Part shown: in pieces, positions 1 to 10,068 of the stretch
How the letters are laid out: every line of letters starts with the position of its first letter
How positions within the stretch are numbered: the first letter of the stretch is position 1
NCBI RefSeq assembly: GCF_000568255.1
Contig: NZ_KK037166.1
Span: 8,752,106-8,816,105 of the forward strand
Direction: 5' to 3'
DNA: 64,000 nt
Origin: Kutzneria sp. 744
GTDB lineage: Bacteria; Actinomycetota; Actinomycetes; Mycobacteriales; Pseudonocardiaceae
Notes under the pieces: generated by a model
What the model saw: the letters and a program-made list of their open reading frames with translations, nothing else
Told to the model about the DNA's origin: nothing
Database searches by the model: none
Made by a program: the position numbers and the translations under genes

Positions 1-586
1 TGGCCACGTCGTCGGCGGCGGTGGCGACGCTGGTGAAGGTGTCGCTCGCGGACGCGGCCAGCGCGGTCAGATCCTCGGAATCCGGGCCGCCGTAAGCGAT
101 CGCGGGCAGGTCGGGCGCGCCGAGTTGGAGCTCAGCCAGGAAGCGGTGATCGCACACGGCCAGATCCGGCCGGGTCAGCTCGACCAGGTCGGCAATCTCC
201 CGGGACCGCAGCAGCGGCATGGTGGTGACGGCGACACCGCCGGCCTTGAGCACGGCGAACCACACCGCCACCAGCCACGGATTGTTCGGTCCTCGCAACA
301 GAACGCGGTTGCCGGGCTTGAGTCCGAAGTGGTCGGTCAGCACGTGCGCGGCCCGGTTGGCCGCGCCGAGCAGGTCGCCGTAGGTCCACGTGCCGGTCTC
401 CGTGCGCAGGCACGGTCGGTCCGGGCCGAGCCGCCGGACGGTGTCGTCGAGCAGGGCGTCGGCGCAGTTGAGCCACTCGGGGTAGTGCAGCTCCGGACGG
501 TCGAAGACCAGGTCCGGCCAGGCGTCGGCCGGCGGCAGGTGATCCCGGCAGAAGGTGTCCACGTGCGCTGATCTGACAACCGGCAT
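1..586 (-). CDS. Aryl-CoA ligase (2-aminobenzoate/salicylate-CoA ligase type), N-terminal part
   Basis: The first 195 residues of an AMP-forming acid-CoA ligase; the gene runs off the left edge, so the catalytic C-terminal domain is not visible. The start is ATG at 584-586 (MPVVRSAHVDTF), with GAAGAGG a suitable distance upstream. After the start come DTFCRDHLPPADAWP and LDDTVRRLG, then TWTYGDLL and GNRVLLRGPNNPWLVAVW, the usual N-terminal landmarks of the benzoate/2-aminobenzoate-CoA ligase branch. It would make the CoA thioester used by the monooxygenase at 3938-6058. The promoter at 620-647 resembles that of the divergent catabolic operon. Substrate (salicylate, anthranilate or another ortho-substituted benzoate) is inferred from the neighbours only. 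Confidence 0.85.
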   Translation of the reverse strand, partial: MPVVRSAHVDTFCRDHLPPADAWPDLVFDRPELHYPEWLNCADALLDDTVRRLGPDRPCLRTETGTWTYGDLLGAANRAAHVLTDHFGLKPGNRVLLRGPNNPWLVAVWFAVLKAGGVAVTTMPLLRSREIADLVELTRPDLAVCDHRFLAELQLGAPDLPAIAYGGPDSEDLTALAASASDTFTSVATAADDVA

Positions 587-619
587 CGGCAGCACCTCTT
601 CGGTGAGGAGTTGTCCCCC

Positions 620-647
620 AGTATGCCTCGCCGATGACGACAGTCAA
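620..647 (-). promoter_or_regulatory. Promoter and operator of the aryl-CoA ligase gene
   Basis: Read on the minus strand: -35 TTGACT (642-647), 16-nt spacer, -10 CATACT (620-625). The -35 overlaps an imperfect palindrome, TGACGACAGTCA on the plus strand (635-646). The divergent promoter at 3489-3516 has the same layout and nearly the same spacer, so both probably bind one repressor, most simply the PaaX-type protein encoded at 664-1509. Confidence 0.6.
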
Positions 648-663
648 GAGAACGCGATAAAGC

Positions 664-1509
664 TCAGGAGACGTAGTCCCTCGCGCCCTCGGCCAACCGC
701 TCGCGCAGGGCGAAGAACAGGTCGGCGGCGCGGGTTCCGACCCAGTCCGAGGGCAGAAGTTCCACCGGCAAACCGGGATCCAGGTACGGCAGCCGCCGCC
801 ACGCCGTCAGCACGCGCACGTAGTCCACGAACGCCTCGCGGCCCTCGCCGCTGCGCTTGCGCTTCCAGCGCTGCCACACCGGCTCGTGCTCGTCCAGGAA
901 CGCCGCGTACTGGCGCTCCAGCTCGTCGAGATCCCACCACCGCCGCATCTTCCCGGCCACGTCGCCGAAGGCCAGGTGGTCGGCGCGGAACAGATCGGCG
1001 TAGCCGTCCAGATCCTGTTGGCGCAGCATGGCCGCCGTCGCCTCGTGCAGGTGCGCGGGCGCGATCCACACGCCGGGCGCGGCCGTGCCGAAGCCCAGCC
1101 GGGTCAGCTGGGACCGCAGCACGTGCCGCTTGTTGCGCTCCGACTCCGGCACCGAGAACACGGCCAGCAGCCAGCCCTCGGCCAGCGTGGAGCGGTCCCG
1201 GCGGAAGATCCGCTCATCGCCCTCGCGCAGCACCGCGAGGCCCTCGTCCGACAGGGCGTAGCCGGCCGCGCCGCCGCGCCGCTCGGCCACCAGGATGCCC
1301 CGCCGCTTCAGCCGTGAGATGGACGACCGCACCGCCGGCTCGTCGATGTCGAGATCGGCCAGCAGCGCGATGAGCGACGCCACCGACAGCCACCCGCCGT
1401 CGGCGCGCGCGTACAGGCCGTACACGGTGACGATGAACTGCCGCGGCTGAGCCGACCGCGCGCCGGAATCACCGTCCGTGAAAGCCTCTCCGGCCGCTGT
1501 GATCGCCAT
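664..1509 (-). CDS. PaaX family transcriptional regulator
   Basis: 281 residues, the usual PaaX length. An N-terminal winged helix (about residues 24-95: QFIVTVYGLYAR, SLIALLADLDIDEPAVRSSI, SRLKRRGILVAER) is followed by the PaaX core and C-terminal domain (WLLAVFSVPESERNKRHVLR, RLGFGTAAPGVWIAP, MRRWWDLDELERQY, WRRLPYLDPGLPVELLP). PaaX proteins repress CoA-dependent aromatic catabolic genes and are released by an aryl-CoA. The gene starts 24 nt after the hydrolase gene and is probably cotranscribed with it. Operators shared by the two neighbouring promoters make local control of this cluster likely. A possible -10 (TATCTT, 1515-1520) directly before the ATG would give a leaderless message. Confidence 0.9.
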   Translation of the reverse strand: MAITAAGEAFTDGDSGARSAQPRQFIVTVYGLYARADGGWLSVASLIALLADLDIDEPAVRSSISRLKRRGILVAERRGGAAGYALSDEGLAVLREGDERIFRRDRSTLAEGWLLAVFSVPESERNKRHVLRSQLTRLGFGTAAPGVWIAPAHLHEATAAMLRQQDLDGYADLFRADHLAFGDVAGKMRRWWDLDELERQYAAFLDEHEPVWQRWKRKRSGEGREAFVDYVRVLTAWRRLPYLDPGLPVELLPSDWVGTRAADLFFALRERLAEGARDYVS

Positions 1510-1533
1510 GCCCGCAAGATAGCAGCGGGGGTG

Positions 1534-2349
1534 TCACCTCGCGTCCACAACGGGATTGCGCAGGGTTCCGATGCGCTCGATCGTGGCCTCCACGACATCG
1601 CCCGGCCGCAGGAACTGCTGCGGGGTGAAGCTCGCGCCGACGCCGGCGGGGGAGCCGGTGGAGATCACGTCGCCCGGTTCCAGGGTCATGCCGGCGCTGA
1701 TGTCGGCGATCAGGTCCGGGATGCGGAACAACATGTAGCGGGTGTTGGACTTCTGCTTCACCTCGCCGTTGACCCGCAGCGACAGGTCGAGGTCGTGCGG
1801 GTCGGCCAGCTCGTCGGCGGTGAGCACGGCCGGGCCGAAGGGGGCGTAGGAGTCCTGGCCCTTGGAGAAGAACCACTGCCCGGAGCGGCGCTGGTCGCGG
1901 GCGCTGATGTCGTTCATGATGCTGTACCCGAACACGTGCTCCAACGCGTCCTCGGCCCGCACGCGTTTCGCCGTGCGCCCGATGATCACGGCCAGCTCGC
2001 ACTCCCAGTCCAGCTGCTGGGTCATGTTCCCGTTGTGCTGGATGGGCTCGTCCGGCCCGACCACGGCGGTGGCCGGCTTGCTGAACAGCACCGGCCGCTG
2101 CGGCAGTTCCTTGTCGGTGTCCAGGGTTCGGGCCGACTCGGCGACGTGCTCGGTGTAGTTCAGGCCGATGCCGACGATCTTGCCAGGCCGCAGCGGGGCG
2201 TGCAGGGTCACCGCGTTCAGCGGGTGTCGCACGCCGGTCTCCGCAAGTCCACTGTGGAGCATCGACTCCGCGGTGGTCTCGAAGACCTCGTTGTCCCGCA
2301 GGATGCCGACCCGGCGCCGGCCGTCGATCGAGTACGTGACAAGCAGCAT
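1534..2349 (-). CDS. Fumarylacetoacetate hydrolase family protein (acylpyruvate hydrolase candidate)
   Basis: 271 residues with the FAH fold. Likely divalent-metal ligands are E116 and E118 (LDWECELAVIIG) and D147 (GYSIMNDISARD); GDVISTGSPAGVG near the C-terminus is the usual oxyanion loop. FAH enzymes cleave C-C bonds in acylpyruvates or hydrate/decarboxylate ring-fission products. Downstream of a gentisate dioxygenase, the expected substrate is maleylpyruvate or fumarylpyruvate. No maleylpyruvate isomerase is visible, so the enzyme either hydrolyses maleylpyruvate directly or relies on an isomerase elsewhere. It lies 12 nt after the dioxygenase gene, in one transcript. The SD before its ATG is weak (GGGGCG). 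Confidence 0.85.
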   Translation of the reverse strand: MLLVTYSIDGRRRVGILRDNEVFETTAESMLHSGLAETGVRHPLNAVTLHAPLRPGKIVGIGLNYTEHVAESARTLDTDKELPQRPVLFSKPATAVVGPDEPIQHNGNMTQQLDWECELAVIIGRTAKRVRAEDALEHVFGYSIMNDISARDQRRSGQWFFSKGQDSYAPFGPAVLTADELADPHDLDLSLRVNGEVKQKSNTRYMLFRIPDLIADISAGMTLEPGDVISTGSPAGVGASFTPQQFLRPGDVVEATIERIGTLRNPVVDAR

Positions 2350-2361
2350 CTTCGAACGCCC

Positions 2362-3471
2362 CTATTCGACGGTCTGGTGGCCGTTGTTGTCCGGGTAGGC
2401 CTCCTCGCGCCAGAACGCGAGCGAGCGCATCACCGGGAAGTCGTTGTACGAGAACAGCACGGCGTCGTCGGTCAGGCTTCCGTTGGCGTGCTCGTGCCAC
2501 GCCCACGACGGCACGCAGAACACGTCGCCCTCGTTCCAGTCGTACCGCGTGCCGGCGATCACCGAGTGCCCGCTGCCCTTGGCCACGGTGTACATCACGG
2601 AACCGGTGTGCCGGTGGGCCTTCGTGGCCTCGCCCGGCCGCAGCATCTGCAGGTGCGCGCTCATCGTCGGCATGACGGAGCCGCCGGTGAGCGGGTTGCT
2701 GTACTCCAGGATGATGCCGTCGTAAGGACTTCCGTCGCTCGCCGCGGCAACGTCCAGCAGCGCTTGATAGGTCTGCTCCCACGGGTAGGCGAACAAGGGG
2801 GAGTAGCGCTTGTCCCAGGCCTCGTAGCCGTACGGGCGCAGCTGCCCGTGGCCGTAGGTCAGCAGCGAGGAGTTCACCACCTCGCCCTGCTTCTGGTACA
2901 GGTCCGGGTGCACCTCGTAGAAGCCGGCGTCGTGCGCGTTCACGAGCGGGATGTCCAGGCCGTCCTGCCAGATCACCGGCTCGTCCGAGCCTTCGTTGCC
3001 GTGCTCGTGCCACGTCCAGTTCGGGGTGATGGCGAAGTCGCGCGGGCCCACCTTGAGCTTCTGCCCGTCGACCACGGTCCACGCGCCCTGGCCCTCCAGC
3101 ACGAACCGCAGCGCGGCGGCCTGATGCCGGTGCGCGGTCATGGATTCGCCGGGTCCCATCACTTGGAGGCCGCTGTAGAGCAGGCCGACCGAGGCGGAGA
3201 TGTCCTTGCGGCCGGGGTTGACCAGCATCACCACCCGGCGGCCGGCGTCGTCGCCGGTGACCAGGCTGAGCGCCTCCAGCACCAGCGGCCGCAGCTCCTG
3301 GTACGACCACAGCGTGGGCACCGATTTCGGCTGCGGGTACCAGGGTTCGATGTCGTTCGCGACAGTCCACAGTGCACCGGCCTGGAACTGGCCGAGCTTC
3401 GAGTAGTACGCCTTGAGATCGTCCGTGTCGACCACTCGCGCGCGGCCGAGCACGTCATCGCTGAGGGTCAT
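2362..3471 (-). CDS. Gentisate 1,2-dioxygenase-like bicupin
   Basis: 369 residues, a normal length for gentisate, 1-hydroxy-2-naphthoate or salicylate dioxygenases. Two cupin domains are visible. The N-terminal one holds the probable Fe(II) triad H114, H116 (MTAHRHQAAALRF) and H155 (NWTWHEHGN). The C-terminal cupin retains KAHRHTGSVMY and PSWAWHEHANG. Ring opening of gentisate gives maleylpyruvate, which fits the hydrolase gene directly downstream. The start ATG has AAGGAGATAACGGC before it. A minus-strand promoter candidate is TTGACA (3524-3529), 17 nt, GACGAT (3501-3506), so the shared palindrome lies just past its -10. Exact ring substrate is not proven by sequence. Confidence 0.85.
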   Translation of the reverse strand: MTLSDDVLGRARVVDTDDLKAYYSKLGQFQAGALWTVANDIEPWYPQPKSVPTLWSYQELRPLVLEALSLVTGDDAGRRVVMLVNPGRKDISASVGLLYSGLQVMGPGESMTAHRHQAAALRFVLEGQGAWTVVDGQKLKVGPRDFAITPNWTWHEHGNEGSDEPVIWQDGLDIPLVNAHDAGFYEVHPDLYQKQGEVVNSSLLTYGHGQLRPYGYEAWDKRYSPLFAYPWEQTYQALLDVAAASDGSPYDGIILEYSNPLTGGSVMPTMSAHLQMLRPGEATKAHRHTGSVMYTVAKGSGHSVIAGTRYDWNEGDVFCVPSWAWHEHANGSLTDDAVLFSYNDFPVMRSLAFWREEAYPDNNGHQTVE

Positions 3472-3488
3472 GCCGTTATCTCCTTATC

Positions 3489-3529
3489 TTGACGGTCGTC
3501 ATCGTCGCGCTATACCGTGGAGGTGTCAA
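3489..3529. promoter_or_regulatory. Divergent promoters with shared operator
   Basis: Plus-strand promoter: TTGACG (3489-3494), 16-nt spacer, TATACC (3511-3516). Minus-strand promoter: TTGACA (3524-3529), 17-nt spacer, GACGAT (3501-3506). The palindrome TGACG-GT-CGTCA (3490-3501) overlaps the rightward -35 and lies just downstream of the leftward -10, so a single bound repressor could block both. Aligned with the ligase promoter (620-647), the stretch from the -35 through the spacer is almost the same: TTGAC-N-GTCGTCATCG-N-CG. Confidence 0.6.
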
Positions 3530-3542
3530 GGAGGTGCTCCCC

Positions 3543-3937
3543 TTGTTGGATGTGACGCCCGAGGTGACGATCGAGCGCGTGGTCGAGTGGTACGACACCG
3601 ACGCGGCCGGCCATCAGCACCATTCGGTGATCCTGCGGTGGGCCGAGGCCGCCGAAGCTGAGCTGTTGCGCCAACACGGCGTGGCCTGGCTGTTCGGCCG
3701 CACGCCACGGGTCCGTCACGAGGTGAACTACCGGTCGCGGCTGTGGTTCGGCGAGCTGTGCAAGGCCCGGTTCTGGGTGGAGAGCCTCGGCCGCACCTCG
3801 CTGACCTTCGCGTTCGAGGTGCACGGATCTCACGGCCTGGCGGCCACCGGTTCCGTCGTCGTCGTGCACGCCGAACCCGACGAGGGGAAGGCCACCCCGT
3901 GGCCCGAGGAAGTCGTGGCAGCGCTCGGAGGCCGGTC

Positions 3938-3941
<4 letters not shown>
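3543..3941 (+). CDS. Hotdog-fold acyl-CoA thioesterase (4HBT type)
   Basis: 132 residues from a TTG start at 3543, chosen because AAGGAGGT (3528-3535) sits 7 nt upstream; the upstream TTG at 3489 lies inside the promoter. VEWYDTDAAGHQHHSVILRWAEAAE is the 4-hydroxybenzoyl-CoA thioesterase signature, with an Asp (WYDTDAAG) in the catalytic loop. Later strands read HEVNYRSRLWFGELCKARFWV. In this operon it most plausibly releases a hydroxylated aryl-CoA (gentisyl-CoA) to the free acid needed by the dioxygenase. Its stop overlaps the next start (ATGA, 3938-3941), which implies translational coupling. Confidence 0.85.
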
Positions 3942-6050
<2,109 letters not shown>

Positions 6051-6058
<8 letters not shown>

Positions 6059-7013
6059 GTTCCCGCGGTTCACCGCCGCCGCCGTCCAGGCCGCGCCCGT
6101 CTACCTGGACGCCGCCGCGACCGTCGACAAGGCCGTGTCCCTGATCCACGAGGCCGCCGCCAACGGCGCCACCCTCGTGGCGTTCCCCGAGGTTTTCGTG
6201 CCTGGGTACCCGTACTGGAACTGGACCATGAACCCGGTCGACGGTTCCCCTTGGTACGAACGGCTTTACCGCTCCGCCATCGATGTCCCCGGGCCCCATG
6301 CCGAGACCCTGTGCGCCGCCGCCAAGGCCGCTGGATGCACCGTGGTCATCGGCGTCAACGAACGCGGCCCGCACAGCCTGGGCGTGCTCTACAACAGCGT
6401 GCTGACTATCGGCCACGACGGCACTCTCCTCGGCGTGCACCGGAAACTGGTGCCCACCTGGGCCGAGAAGCTCACCTGGACCAACGGCGACGCCAGCTCC
6501 CTCCGTGTGCACCAGACGCCCATCGGCCCGCTCGGTGTGTTGGCGTGCGGCGAGAACACCAACACCCTGGCCCGCTTCGCCCTGCTGGCTCAGGGCGAAC
6601 TCGTGCACGTGGCCGGCTACATCTCGCTGCCGGTCGCGCCGACCGACTACGACATGTCCGAGGCCATCGCCATCCGCACCGCCGCGCACTGCTTCGAGGG
6701 CAAGCTGTTCTCCCTCGTCGCCTGCTCGACCATCACCGAGGAGATGATCGAGATCGCCGCCGGCGACAACGCCGTGATCGCCGAACGCATGCGCCGCAAG
6801 CGCAGCGCCCTGTCCGGCATCTTCGGCCCCGACGGCCGTCCCCTCGTCGACCCCCTCATCGACGAGGAGGGCATCGTCTACGCCGAGATCGACCTCGCCC
6901 GCTGCATCCAGCCCAAGCAGATGCACGACATCATCGGCCACTACAACCGCTTCGACATCTTCCACCTCACCGTGGACAACACCCCCCGAGCGCCGGTGAC
7001 CTTCACCGCCTAG
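6051..7013 (+). CDS. Nitrilase (carbon-nitrogen hydrolase family)
   Basis: 320 residues with the Glu-Lys-Cys triad: E47 (LVAFPEVFVPGYPYWNW), K132 (VHRKLVPTWAEKLTW) and C166 (GVLACGENTNTLARFALL). CGENTN is typical of true nitrilases, which convert R-CN to a carboxylate plus ammonia, rather than of amidases. The gene overlaps the monooxygenase gene by 8 nt and so is coupled to it. That suggests an aromatic nitrile or aldoxime-derived nitrile (for example 2-hydroxybenzonitrile) may feed the aryl-CoA pathway. The substrate is an inference from context. Confidence 0.85.
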
Positions 7014-7023
7014 GGTCGGTTGT

Positions 7024-7929
7024 ATGACCACAACGATCGGCTCCCTCACCGTCGGCCCGCGCTGCCTGGGCACCAACGTCTTCGGGCGCTCCGTGGACGC
7101 GGCCGGCGCGGCTCGGATCCTCGACGCCTTCGTCGACGGCGGCGGCGACCACGTGGACACCGCCGCGCTGTACGGCGGCACCCTGTCCGAGAGCTACATC
7201 GGGCAGTGGGGCAAGCGGGACGGCGTGGTGATCGCGACCAAGATCGGCTGGCCCGACGACGCGAACCACCCGGGTCTCCAGCCGGCGACCATGCGGGCCG
7301 CCGTCGACGGCTGCCTGCAGCGGCTCGGGACCGACCGGATCGACCTGCTCTACACCCACCACGACGACGAGACGGTGACCGTCCCCGAGATCATCGACAC
7401 CCTCGACGAGCTGGTCCGGGCGGGCAAGGTGCGGGAGATCGCCGCCTCCAACCTGTCGCCCGAGCGCCTGACCGAGTCCCTGGAGTACTCCGCCAGCAAC
7501 GGCAAGGCCGCCTACGTCGCGCTGCAGCCGCACTACAGCCTGATGTCCCGCGACACCTACGAGGGGCCGCTGGCCGCCGTGGCCGAGAAGTTCGACCTGG
7601 CCGTCTTCCCGTACTTCTCGCTGGCCATGGGCTTCCTCACCGGCAAGCACCGCCCCGGCGTGACCGCCGACTCCGTGCGCGCCGGCGGCGTGGCCCAGTA
7701 CGTCGACTCCGACCGTGGACGCAAGGTGCTCGCCGCCCTGGACGCCATCGCCGCCGCCACCGGAGCCGAGCTCGCGACCATCGCCCTGGCCTGGCTCGGC
7801 TCGCGCAAGCAGGTCGCCGCCCCCATCGCCAGCGCCCGCAAGCTCGACCAGCTCCCCGCCCTCCTGGCCGCCCCCTCCCTCCACCTCACCCAGCCCCACC
7901 TCGACGCCCTCACCGCCGCCTCCGCCTGA
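7024..7929 (+). CDS. Aldo/keto reductase
   Basis: 301 residues, an NADPH-dependent TIM-barrel oxidoreductase. Catalytic residues visible are D45 and Y50 (VDTAALYGG), K73 (VIATKIGW) and His112 or 113 (LLYTHHDD); the C-terminal cofactor region reads VAAPIASARKLDQL. It begins 10 nt after the nitrilase stop, so it is the last gene of the catabolic operon. The overall form resembles actinobacterial AKRs of unknown substrate. Reduction of an aldehyde or ketone intermediate is possible but not shown. The palindromic repeat just after its stop may act as transcription terminator. Confidence 0.85.
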   Translation: MTTTIGSLTVGPRCLGTNVFGRSVDAAGAARILDAFVDGGGDHVDTAALYGGTLSESYIGQWGKRDGVVIATKIGWPDDANHPGLQPATMRAAVDGCLQRLGTDRIDLLYTHHDDETVTVPEIIDTLDELVRAGKVREIAASNLSPERLTESLEYSASNGKAAYVALQPHYSLMSRDTYEGPLAAVAEKFDLAVFPYFSLAMGFLTGKHRPGVTADSVRAGGVAQYVDSDRGRKVLAALDAIAAATGAELATIALAWLGSRKQVAAPIASARKLDQLPALLAAPSLHLTQPHLDALTAASA

Positions 7930-7934
7930 TGCAC

Positions 7935-8050
7935 AAGATCAAGGGACCGATCCTCTCGTTGAACGTCAGGAAGGACCCCTTCCTGACGCCGTGGCCAAGA
8001 TCAAGGGACCGATCCTGGCGTTCAACGTCAGTAAGGGGCCCTTCCTGACG
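7935..8050 (+). repeat. Palindromic interspersed repeat, copy A (two 54-nt units)
   Basis: Two direct units of 54 nt (7935-7988 and 7997-8050) separated by 8 nt. Each unit contains AAGATCAAGGGACCGATCCT, then a palindromic part of the form CGTCAG-(G/T)AAGG...CCTTCCTGACG. A nearly identical element lies in opposite orientation at 45265-45348. Copy A sits after the aldo/keto reductase stop and copy B between convergent genes, as expected of REP-type elements or bidirectional terminators. Confidence 0.8.
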
Positions 8051-8096
8051 TTAGGGGTGCCGAATTGACAAACTCGGTTGCTGAAACTGCGATGGG

Positions 8097-8694
8097 GTGG
8101 TGGGTGACGAGCTGGAGCAGGTGCTGACGGAGGTGGGGCCGCGGCTGGGGCCCTGCGGGAGCAGTGCAACATCACGCTGGCGGCGCTGTCCAAGGCGACC
8201 GGCATCTCGGGAGCACGCTGTCCCGCCTGGAGTCGGGCGGCCGTCGACCGAGCCTGGAGCTGCTGCTGCCGCTGGCCAAGGCCTATCAGGTGCCCCTCGA
8301 CGAGCTGGTGGGCGCGCCGCCGACCGGCGACCCGAGGGTGCACCTGAAGCCGTTCCGCCGCGGCGACGAGACGATGATCCCGCTCAACCGCCAGCCGGGC
8401 GGCCTGCGGGCGTTCAAGCACATCATCCCGGCCGGCGTCCGCCTCGAACCGGACCTCAAGACGCACGAGGGCTACGAGTGGCTGTACGTGCTGACCGGGC
8501 GGCTGCGGCTGGTCCTGGGCGAGCACGACATCGTGCTGAAGGCGGGGGAGGTGGCGGAGTTCGACACGCACGTGCCGCACTGGTTCGGCAACGGCGACGA
8601 CCGCCCGGTGGAGGTCCTGAGCCTGTTCGGCCCGCAGGGGGAGCGCATGCACGTCCGGGCCGCGCCAAGGAATTCTGGAGTGGACGGTCCGTAA
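8097..8694 (+). pseudogene. XRE-cupin transcriptional regulator with two apparent frameshifts
   Basis: Three reading frames must be joined to recover one normal protein of about 200 residues. Frame 1 (GTG 8097) gives DELEQVLTEVGPRL; frame 2 gives ALREQCNITLAALSKATGIS; frame 3 (to the stop at 8694) gives STLSRLESGGRRPSLELLLP and a complete cupin (EGYEWLYVLTGRLRLVLGEH, VPHWFGNGDDRPVEVL). One base seems missing in the G-rich run near 8146 and another near 8215, both inside the helix-turn-helix. Either the gene is dead or the bases were miscalled. The family usually represses nearby transporters or enzymes. TTGACA at 8065-8070 could be its -35. Confidence 0.75.
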
Positions 8695-8703
8695 ACTGGG
8701 GTC

Positions 8704-9306
8704 ATGTCCGAGCGCCTGACTGCCAAGGGGCGGGCGACCCGTGAGCGGATCGTCTCGGCCGCCGCGCTGCTGATGTTCGAGCACGGCGTGGCCGGCACCA
8801 GCACCGAGGACGTGCAGACCGCGGCCGAGGTCAGCACGTCGCAGGTCTACCACTACTTCCGCGACAAGAAGGCCCTGGTACGGGCGGTGATCGCGCACCA
8901 GACCGAGGCCGTCGTGGGCCACCAGGAGCAGATGCTGGCCCGGCTGGACTCGGTGGCGTCGCTGCGGGCCTGGGCCGACGCCATCGTGGCCCTGCAGCGC
9001 GAGCTGGAGTGCCGGGGCGGCTGCCCGATCGGCTCGCTCGGCTCGGAGATCGCCGAGCACGACGCCGACGCCCGGGCCGACGTCGTGCTGGGCTTCAACC
9101 GCTGGGAGCGGGCGATCCGGGACGGCCTGCACGCCATGCGCGACCGCGGCGAGCTGCGCCGCGAGGCCGACCCGGACCGGCTGGCGATCACCCTGCTGAC
9201 CACCTTGCAGGGCGGCCTGGCGCTGACCCAGCTGCGGCGCGACACCGTGATGCTGGAGGTCTCGCTGACGCAGGTGATCGACTACATCGAGTCGTTCACG
9301 GCCTGA
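8704..9306 (+). CDS. TetR family transcriptional regulator
   Basis: 200 residues. The TetR N-terminal domain is clear (RATRERIVSAAALLMFEHGV, STEDVQTAAEVSTSQVYHYF, RDKKALVRAVIAHQ), followed by a ligand domain with CRGGCPIGSLGSEIAEHD, typical of the branch that controls oxidoreductases and peroxide-type genes. It is convergent with the peroxiredoxin-like gene and overlaps its 3' end by 11 nt. Its promoter region holds a GGAC-G-GTCC palindrome next to ATTCTGGAGTG. The latter 11-mer recurs exactly in the second operator of the peroxiredoxin-like gene, which suggests this TetR controls both. Confidence 0.88.
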   Translation: MSERLTAKGRATRERIVSAAALLMFEHGVAGTSTEDVQTAAEVSTSQVYHYFRDKKALVRAVIAHQTEAVVGHQEQMLARLDSVASLRAWADAIVALQRELECRGGCPIGSLGSEIAEHDADARADVVLGFNRWERAIRDGLHAMRDRGELRREADPDRLAITLLTTLQGGLALTQLRRDTVMLEVSLTQVIDYIESFTA

Positions 9307-9949
9307 TCTCGTCCAGCGCCGCGAGGATCTCCGACGCCTCGGTGCGGGTGGTGTAGTTCGGGTGCACGTCGATCCAGCGGATCACGCCGTCCGCGTCCAG
9401 CACGACGGTCGTCGGCATCGGCAGCGCGACCGTGCCGTCCGCGTTGATGCTGGTCAGGTCCATTCCCAGCGCCTTCTGGGCACCGACGGCCTCGTCGGTC
9501 GGCGCGGTGAGGATGCCCAGCTTGCCGGCGATCTGGTTGCCCGGGTCCGACACCACGGCGTATGTGAGGGCGTTGGTCTCCCGCATGCTCAGCGAGCCGT
9601 CCGGCTTCTGCGGGCTGAGGGCAACCAGCGTTGCGCCACGCGCGGTCAGCTCCGGCACCAGTTCCGCTTCGTACGTCCGCAGCGCGACGTTGCAGTACGG
9701 GCACCAGGCGCCGCGGTAGAAGACCACCACCGCCGGCTTGCCCCGCGTGACCTCGGCCAGCGTGGTCGGCTGTCCGTGGGCGTCCAGCAGCTCACCGTCC
9801 GGCATCGGGCTGCCCGGCTCGGCCACCCCCGACGGCGTCCCCGCCGCGTCCAGTCCCTGCTGCTCCTCGGTGAACGGCCGCGCCACCTCCGCCGGCAGCT
9901 GGCTCGCCATACCGGCCTGCATCTGTTCGACCTGCTCCGCGATCGTCAC
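9296..9949 (-). CDS. Peroxiredoxin-like (AhpC/TSA, redoxin fold) protein
   Basis: 217 residues from a GTG start at 9949 (MTIAEQVEQMQAGM). The thioredoxin-fold core has VVVFYRGAWCPYCNVALRTY, a CPYC peroxidatic/resolving pair, and VALSPQKPDGS and VLDADGVIRWIDVHPNYTTR further on. Proteins of this type reduce peroxides or act as thiol-dependent antioxidants in the cytoplasm. The approximately 70-residue N-terminal helix-rich extension is normal for this sub-branch. Two 16-nt operators (9968-10016) flank the probable promoter, so it is tightly repressed. The convergent TetR gene is the obvious candidate regulator. Confidence 0.82.
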   Translation of the reverse strand: MTIAEQVEQMQAGMASQLPAEVARPFTEEQQGLDAAGTPSGVAEPGSPMPDGELLDAHGQPTTLAEVTRGKPAVVVFYRGAWCPYCNVALRTYEAELVPELTARGATLVALSPQKPDGSLSMRETNALTYAVVSDPGNQIAGKLGILTAPTDEAVGAQKALGMDLTSINADGTVALPMPTTVVLDADGVIRWIDVHPNYTTRTEASEILAALDEIRP

Positions 9950-9967
9950 GATCCCCAGCCTTCATAG

Positions 9968-10016
9968 TGGAGTGTTTACTCCATTTCACTCCCTCGATTC
10001 TGGAGTGTCAACTCCA
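9968..10016 (-). promoter_or_regulatory. Twin operators at the peroxiredoxin-like promoter
   Basis: Two perfect inverted repeats of the form TGGAGT-N4-ACTCCA lie at 9968-9983 and 10001-10016, 33 bp apart (about three helical turns). On the minus strand TTGACA (10007-10012) falls inside the distal site, and a TGAAAT -10 candidate (9983-9988) adjoins the proximal one. This is a classic two-dimer repressor arrangement. Confidence 0.65.
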
Positions 10017-10068
10017 AAACCCCCGCGAGTCACGCTCTCGAACACACCGAAATACGGGTTCCGGCAGG

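Noticed and set aside
3489..3541. TTG 3489 as the start of the thioesterase
   Set aside because: It lies in the promoter -35 and would add 18 residues not belonging to the hotdog fold; the TTG at 3543 has a strong SD at the right distance.
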